A DNA stretch of 64,000 bases from Castor canadensis (Eukaryota; Chordata; Mammalia; Rodentia; Castoridae), in assembly GCF_047511655.1 (NCBI RefSeq), contig NC_133397.1:17075501-17139500 (forward strand), written 5' to 3'. Position 1 is the first letter of the stretch; each line of letters starts with the position of its first letter. The notes below the pieces were generated by a model, which saw only the letters and a program-made list of their open reading frames with translations, searched no databases and was not told where the DNA came from. This document shows positions 58,061 to 64,000 of the stretch, one piece after another. The position numbers and the translations under genes were made by a program.

Positions 58061-59250
58061 AGTCCACTAATGATTGGAAAGAAATTTCCTTGGGCACCCA
58101 ATACAAAGAAATCTCTCAGTGTTTATAGATGTGCTCTGTGTATATTGGGGCACAGCTTCAATATTTAACCAGGCAATCTCCAACTCTGCTTTAGACTTTA
58201 CTTCCTGCTTGCACAGAGACTCAAGGGAAGAGGTGAGAGTTTAAAGTTTTCTCAGGTCTTTACTGAACATGTACACCACCCTGGACATGGATGTGGCTTC
58301 TAGATTCCCAGGAATATGTTAGAGGTTTTCATAAATCTTATTCCCCAAAGGGTCTCTTATTCACCCACCTTTCCCTTCAAAGCATTTTGGTTAGTTTATT
58401 ATTTGCCCTGACTGTTATCAGCTGTTGCCTGTGACTTCAGCCCAAGCAGAGTTCCAAGTTAGATAAGATAAGGTGAGCTTTTTGAGCTGCTCTTCCAAGG
58501 AGCCACCAGATAGTTCAACACAATAGTTACCATTCCTTATACTCCCATTCTGCTCCCCCCAGGATAGGTTCTGGTACTAGGAATGCAGGCTGTTATTTTC
58601 AAGGCTACTGAGGAGTTGGAGAGTGGGGGATGAGACCAAAATAAGTAAAAATGCCACAAAGCTCCCTGTTTTGTTTTTTGTTTTTACTACAATTCAGTTC
58701 TTTTCTTAGCTTAAGAAATCCTCTGATTATTACATGCTTTTGATTAGATTGCAGAATCTTGAAAAAGTTGATTCAGAGAAGGTTTTTTTTCCCCAGTGTT
58801 TTTGGGAGGGGTAGACTTTTGAAGTTTTTAAATTTTTTTAAAACTTCACCATTTTTGGTGATGTCACTATTGCAGCCAGTCTAGTTTAAAAGGGGTTCCC
58901 CAATAGCCAGGCATGGTGGGGGGATATGCTTGTAGTCTCAGCTACTCAGGAAGCTGATGCAGGAGGATCCCTTGAACCCAGAGAAAGCCCCAATTTTTTT
59001 TTTACATGCTTCAAATTTCACAAAACCTGGATACACTCCTAGGTGAAATTGTACGATGGGAATCAGCCCATTTTGGGTATTAAGAAAATGTGACTTTATT
59101 GTATGGCAACCCTTTGATTATCTCTGGGAGTATGGGCAAGTGAAGAGGAGAAGGAAGGGATCTTTTTCATTTTGCCTTTGTCCTAGCCTGGTATTTTGGA
59201 ACTTCCTCTTTAAATGCATGACAACATGAGTCATAAAAACAATATTTAGA
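58061..59250. other. Intergenic sequence with one short SINE piece
   Basis: 'agccaggcatggtgggggga' to 'aggaggatcccttgaaccc' (58,905-58,985) is a SINE fragment in sense orientation. The remainder is unassigned. Confidence 0.5.
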
Positions 59251-59328
59251 GATTGTGGGGGTATAGCTCAGTGGTGGAATATGTGCTTGGCATGATAAGA
59301 CCCTAGGTTCAATCCCTAGCACCAAATA
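59251..59328 (+). mobile_element. ID SINE
   Basis: 'gggggtatagctcagtggtg', 'gtgcttggcatgataagacc' and 'caatccctagcacca'. Confidence 0.9.
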
Positions 59329-60785
59329 ATTTCTCTTTATGATGCCTTATAATGTTCTTCGGGTCACAGTGCATACATGTTTGTGTAGAAGAGATGTAAT
59401 CTTGCCTAAAGAGAGGTCTGGCTCTTGCCTTCCACTTCTGGGAGGTAATCTATCAAGTATTTGGAATGTCACGCTTGGCAGGAGTGTCTTCATTTGTCTG
59501 GGGACCTGGGATCAGCCAGAGTGTAGAATGTAATTTGGGGTAACTGCTTTGGGTCATAAAAGTATCAACTTGGCCTCCAGAGGGGCTGGAGATTAGCCAG
59601 CCACATGGAAAGCTGACCAGGCCTGTGTGATGGAACCTCAGTAAGGACTGTGGACACCAAGGCTCCTGTGGGCTCCCTTGTTGGTTATATGAAGTGTGCA
59701 CTATCACTTATCATTGCTGAGAAGGTTACATGGTCCTGAGGTACATGTCCTATGTCTCCTTTGGAGATGACACCTGGAAGATCTGTGCCTAGAACCCTCC
59801 TGGAATCTGTTCCATGTACTTCCAGCCTTGGCTGATGTTAATCTGTATCTTTTATGTGTGATAAACCATAACCATGTGTATAAAAGCTTTCAGTGAGTTC
59901 TGTGAATGCTAGCAACTTATGTAATGTGAAAGCGGTCTGGAGACTCCCTACAATTGCCATTGGTTTCAGAGGTGGGGGTAGTCCTGTGCGCTGTTCTCAA
60001 ACTCTAACTAATGTCCACCAGCTACAGTCCATGGAGTAGGAGAGGGTCAAAATTTCAGTGTCTTAATTAATAGGTTATGTCTCACAAGGGGTTACTTACA
60101 GGAAGAATCTTTCCTGAGTCCCAGAAGGATTCTTTCTATTCTCTTCTTTCCTTCTTTCCCTACTTTTTTCCTGTCTTCCTTTCTGCCCGCTTCTCTTCCA
60201 CTGGGCAGAAATTTTGGAAAGCACCTTTTCCAGGGATTTTCTGAAGGTGTCTCCAAGTTTCCTGGGGACATATATACTATTGCTACAATGCAACAGGGAT
60301 GGAAGGTAGGATGGACACCCTGGGAACCAGGATAGCGAAGGTCTTTGCATCTATCAACAGCTTTATTGATTGTATACACACATGAAATCCAAGTAGCTCA
60401 TAAGTCCAGTTTCAGCTAGGCAAAGATATTTGGGAGACTGCAAGTACCTTCATTCCTACTTTGGGTGACAGCATCTTTACCCTAAGTGCCAGTGACTTCT
60501 AGTGACCTTCCTATATCAATAGTAACAAAGGTTCTATAAAGATTTTAAAAATAAAAGAGATGATCTATAAAAAAGTTGCACACTAAATCCTGAAATGAAA
60601 TCATTTGCTGATCAGTGAAATTTAGTGTTAAATTAAATATGTAATTTAATATTAATTATATATAATATAATATACATTATATGTGATATATGCTCCTCTA
60701 GTCTTGTCTCCTTCTGGTATTAATACCAATCCCTCTTCCTTCAGCTGGACTAATGAAACTCTTAGTTAACACTGATGGAAAACTT
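59329..60785. other. Intergenic sequence upstream of the transporter exon
   Basis: No promoter-like GC island. A TA-rich tract at 60,640-60,690 is the only distinctive element. Short frames are unsupported. If the transporter gene has 5' noncoding exons they may lie here. Confidence 0.45.
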
Positions 60786-60789
60786 ACTA

Positions 60790-61095
60790 CTACACATTCA
60801 AATAGACTATGTTAGCTAATTCTTCAAGCAACTCTGTGTGGAAAGTATCATTAATTGACAAGTGAATAAGGTAAAGTTCAGAGATCTTACCAAGTCATAC
60901 AATTATGAGATCCTAGAGTAAGGATTTGAACTTAGCAGTCCCATTCTGGAAACTGTACTTTTTTTTTTTTTGAGACTGGATCTCACTACATAGCCCAGGA
61001 TGATCTTGATCTTCCTGCCTCAGCATCCCAAGTTCTAAGATTACAGGTGTGTGCCACCATGCGTATCCATAACCTGTACTCTTAACCACTTCCTT
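60790..61095 (+). mobile_element. MIR, split by an antisense B1
   Basis: 'aagttcagagatcttaccaa', 'gatttgaacttagcagtcc' and, after the insert, 'gtactcttaaccact' are MIR landmarks. The B1 (60,961-61,063) is flanked by 'aactgtact' and 'aacctgtact', its target duplication. Confidence 0.75.
60961..61063 (-). mobile_element. B1-like SINE, antisense
   Basis: T11, 'gagactggatctcactacat', 'agcccaggatgatcttgatc' and 'ttacaggtgtgtgccaccat'. Confidence 0.9.
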
Positions 61096-61357
61096 GTGTC
61101 TTGCTGAGGAACAAGCTCTGTCCTGAATCTTTTTCTTGAATCATCCTGATTCTTCCTGGGCATGAGGTTTATGTAGTTTTCATTACAGGCTGTCTGCATT
61201 GGAATCCTTATTTCTGATAGACTGGGAAAACTGTCTTCAGCCGTCTAGGTGCAGCTTTTGGCCCTCCTACTATAGTTCAGAGTACTTATCCAATGATCAT
61301 TTCCCACATATTGTTGGGGAACTGGGCAACAGAGGTTTATTTTTTATCTTCCTTAAA

Positions 61358-61448
61358 TTTTTTTTTTGCCTTTTGTGGTCCTGGGGGTCAAAACCAGGGT
61401 CTTGGACATGCTAGATAAGCACTCTAGCACCCGGCTATATCTTCAGCC
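61358..61448 (-). mobile_element. ID SINE, antisense
   Basis: 'tggtcctgggggtcaaaacc', 'atgctagataagcactctag' and 'ggctatatcttcagcc'. Confidence 0.85.
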
Positions 61449-61767
61449 AGCAATAGAGATTTCTATGAAAACATTTATTTTCTGGACCTTTACTGAATTA
61501 TGCTGGTCAGCGGCTCCTATAGACTGCTTGTATCAGGGTCTGAGATGGACAGGTGCTGGCTAGATCAGCTCCTTCTAGATCACACCCTGGGTCATTGATC
61601 ACTGGCTCAGACTCCTTCCAGTTCTGTAATCATTAACTTCTTCAACTATCTTGTCCCTCGCCTTAACCATTTGGCCATGACTACGGATCTCCTTCAACTA
61701 TCTAAAGAATAGATACCAGAGCCTCTGCCTCTCATCAACCAGAGGCAGTGCCTGTTGAAGTACTAAG

Positions 61768-62545
61768 ATGAAGAGAAACAAGGAAAAGGGTGAGAGCGAG
61801 GGGGTGACTGGGCAAGAATCTGGAAGTGGGGCACCAGGACTGACACTGAGGAGGGAGATTGGTCTGTGGAGTGCTGTGTCCCTGACTGCTGGCTGTATGA
61901 TCGGCTCTGGCATCTTTATGACACCTCAAGGGGTCTTGATCCATATGGGTACTCCTGGAGCCAGTCTTGTGGTATGGGCAGTCTGTGGCCTCCTGGCCAT
62001 GCTGGGTGCCCTGTGCTATGCTGAGCTGGGGGCCCTGATTCCTGAATCTGGAGGAGAGTATGCCTACATCTTGAGAAACTTTGGCTCCTTACCAGCCTTC
62101 CTGGTTATCTACACATACGTTCTGGTGGGCAGACCAGCCACCATCACTGCTGTGTCTCTGAGCTTTGCCGAGTATGCCTTGGCTCCCTTCTTTCCTGGTT
62201 GCTCCTCACTGCCCCAGGTTGTATTCAAGAATGTGGCTGCTTTCTGCATCCTACTGCTGATGCTGATCAACTTCTGGAGTTCTCGGTTGTCCACCATGGT
62301 GATGAACGTGTGTACAGCTGCCAAAGTGTTCTCATTGCTGGTCATTGTGGTGGGTGGGGCTGTGATGCTGGGCCAGGGCCGTGATGCTGGGCCAGGGCCG
62401 TGGCCGCACAGAAACCCTTCTGTCCACCTTCCAAAACACAACGCAACAGGCCGGGCGCATTGGTATGGCTTTCTACCAGGGACTGTGGTATTTTGATGGC
62501 TGGAATAGCATCAACTACGTGATGGAGGAGCTCAAGAATCCAAAG
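61768..62545 (+). CDS. SLC7A15: SLC7A15-like (arpAT) first coding exon, frameshifted
   Basis: Encodes the N-terminal half of an SLC7 L-type amino-acid transporter, the light chain of a heteromeric plasma-membrane exchanger. From ATG 61,768 (purine at -3): cytosolic tail 1-30; TM1 about 31-55 with the substrate-site GSGIF (46-50); TM2 about 66-90; GGEY at 95-98; Cys145 in FFPGCSSLP, the position that normally bonds to the heavy chain (4F2hc or rBAT); TM4 and TM5 to about 201. A perfect 19-bp tandem repeat at 62,362-62,399 shifts the frame at codon 205, and the shifted frame stops at 62,494-62,496. Ignoring one copy, the original frame runs on to CCAAAG/GTGAGT, a strong donor at 62,546. The symbol comes from the PUM2-side context; SLC7A9- or A13-like identity is less likely. 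Later exons lie outside the window. Confidence 0.7.
62362..62399. repeat. Perfect 19-bp tandem duplication in the SLC7 exon
   Basis: gtgatgctgggccagggcc is present twice back to back. 19 is not a multiple of three, so it breaks the reading frame. Confidence 0.98.
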
Positions 62546-63330
62546 GTGAGTCCATAATGCTGCCATGGGGCCAAATCCGTGAACATCAGCAGTTTCAGTT
62601 ATTGGAGCTCCAATTATCCAAATTTGGGGTGACTGAGATCATGAACTATCTAGCTGGAAATGTGGGCTACTTTCCTGCATTCATGGGACTTGAATGCCAA
62701 ACCATTGTCTACCTTGAACTTTACAGTGTCAACCTGTGGTCTCATCTTCTTGCCTTGTAAGGTAGATATTATAACCCCGTTTTTCACATAGGAATACTGA
62801 AGTTCAGAAAGGGGAAATGTTTTGAATTCATACTGCTAGGAAGAGGCTGCACTTAATAACCCTGTTTGATATCTCTGGGATTTTTTTTTCTCCAGAACAT
62901 TGTAGTAGATAATTAATTGATAGTTGCTAAAGCCTGAGAGTCACTTCTGGACATAGCATACTTGGAAACAAAGGAACAAGCCAATCCTGCCTGTTTACCC
63001 CACCTGGAGCCTGGGCTGACAAGTCAGTGTCTTAATGGGGCCAGGGTCCCTTGGGATTCAGTTGGGGCATTTGGATCTTTGGTTACTATGGCTATTAACC
63101 TTTTGCTAGAAGTGTATTTGCATAGGATGCTATTGTTTTATTTTCTGTTTTCTTTTCCCCTTGCAGGAGTTTCAAATTCTCACGGAATGGGACCTGCAAA
63201 TTCTTTTCCTCTATACCCATTGGGTTGGCTTAGGGTTCATTACAGCTTTCAGAGTCTTGCCAAGGCTCCCTGAAGAGCAGTTTGGGAAAAGTTGGTAGAA
63301 GAACAGCAGCTTGGAGACTGAAGTCCAGGA

Positions 63331-63367
<37 letters not shown>

Positions 63368-64000
63368 AGAGACAGCCAGGAGTCCTAGAACCTAGTTTTT
63401 ATTTTTGCATGTAATTCTTTGTGTCTCAGATCTTTGTCTTTATAATGGGACCTTCATAATAGTTGCCTTGCCTTCCTCACAGGGCTCTGGGGTATCAGTG
63501 GTGCTCATAGCAGATGGCATGGGCTCTCCGTACTATAAACAACTTTTTGGTTGTAACTCTCAGGTGAATGACTAACATGTGCTCAGGTTGGCGCTGGGGT
63601 GTGCTGGGGCTGTAGGGTAGGGGCACAGGCTCCTTCAATCTATGGTGCTAGAGCTGCCTCTCTGAATCCAGGTTCTGGCTTAGAGCTGGGCTATGAAAAG
63701 AGCAGGGGGCTGAAAGATAAGTGAGACAAGCTCCCATGCTTGTGGCGGGGACAGGCACTTTTTCTATAAAGGTCTGAGAGTTAGGATTTTAGGCTCCGTG
63801 GACCTTCAGTACTCAACTCTTGTGATAGCATGAAAACTTCCACAGGTAAACAGATGAGTGTAGCTGTGTTCCAATAAGATTTGATTGACAAAATCAGGCA
63901 ACAGGCTGGGTCTGGCTCACAGCTATAGTTTGCTGATCCTTGCTATATCCAGAGCATTTTTGATGAATGTGGGTTTCGAAGCAAATCCTAAGCAAGTCCT
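62546..64000 (+). other. SLC7A15: Intron 1 of the SLC7A15-like gene (partial)
   Basis: Starts at the GTGAGT donor. Contains a MIR relic (62,735-62,860: 'ttttcacataggaatactgaag') and a (GA)n microsatellite. A fair acceptor (ttttccccttgcag, ending 63,166) is followed by sequence that does not resemble the next SLC7 exon, so I do not call an exon there. Confidence 0.6.
63333..63364. repeat. (GA)n microsatellite
   Basis: About 16 AG units in the transporter intron. Confidence 0.95.

Noticed and set aside
63167-63290. Acceptor-like site and following frame as exon 2 of the transporter
   Set aside because: The translated sequence in any frame does not resemble the SLC7 segment that follows TM5-TM6, and no donor pairs with it.

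Overview
This is a mammalian, almost certainly rodent, nuclear window. It has no operons and no long open frames; it is intron and intergenic DNA packed with interspersed repeats. The SINEs are tRNA-like ID elements, 7SL-like B1 monomers and a composite SINE whose tRNA-like half repeatedly ends in a 'gagttcaaaccccagtacc' type box. That composite, with a matching LINE-1 3' end at 7.77 and 47.03 kb, recalls beaver (Castor) and its relatives. The species call is inference from memory of repeat families.

Only two host genes can be supported. A CpG island at about 13.15-14.38 kb drives a minus-strand first exon that ends in a GTAAGT donor at 13,668. A plus-strand exon at 61,768-62,545 encodes the N-terminal half of an SLC7 light-chain amino-acid transporter. 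In mouse and human the arpAT locus (Slc7a15, a pseudogene in human) lies next to PUM2, so the island is read as the PUM2 promoter with exon 1, and the transporter as SLC7A15, divergently arranged. Positions 1-13,668 would then be PUM2 intron 1; no coding exon was recognised there.

From 14.4 to 61 kb the sequence is intergenic. It holds a possible divergent noncoding exon (14,443-14,567), MER5-type DNA transposons, L2 and MIR relics, MaLR LTRs, antisense L1 pieces, and a 305-bp inverted repeat pair with about 96% identity (26,151-26,455 and 27,057-27,361). A decayed second copy of the SLC7 exon lies at about 29.95-30.45 kb.

The 35.7-50.65 kb interval is a multi-level nest. An antisense L1 is split by an old plus-strand provirus (LTRs near 36.0 and 49.6 kb). 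That provirus contains a SINE, and the SINE is split by a younger minus-strand class I (gammaretrovirus-like) provirus at 37,699-45,445 with both LTRs, a tRNA-Pro-like primer site and broken gag, pol and env. 

The most notable gene-level observation is a perfect 19-bp tandem duplication inside the SLC7A15 exon (62,362-62,399) that shifts the frame. The same transporter is known to be lost in human, so this may be another inactivation, an allele or an assembly error.
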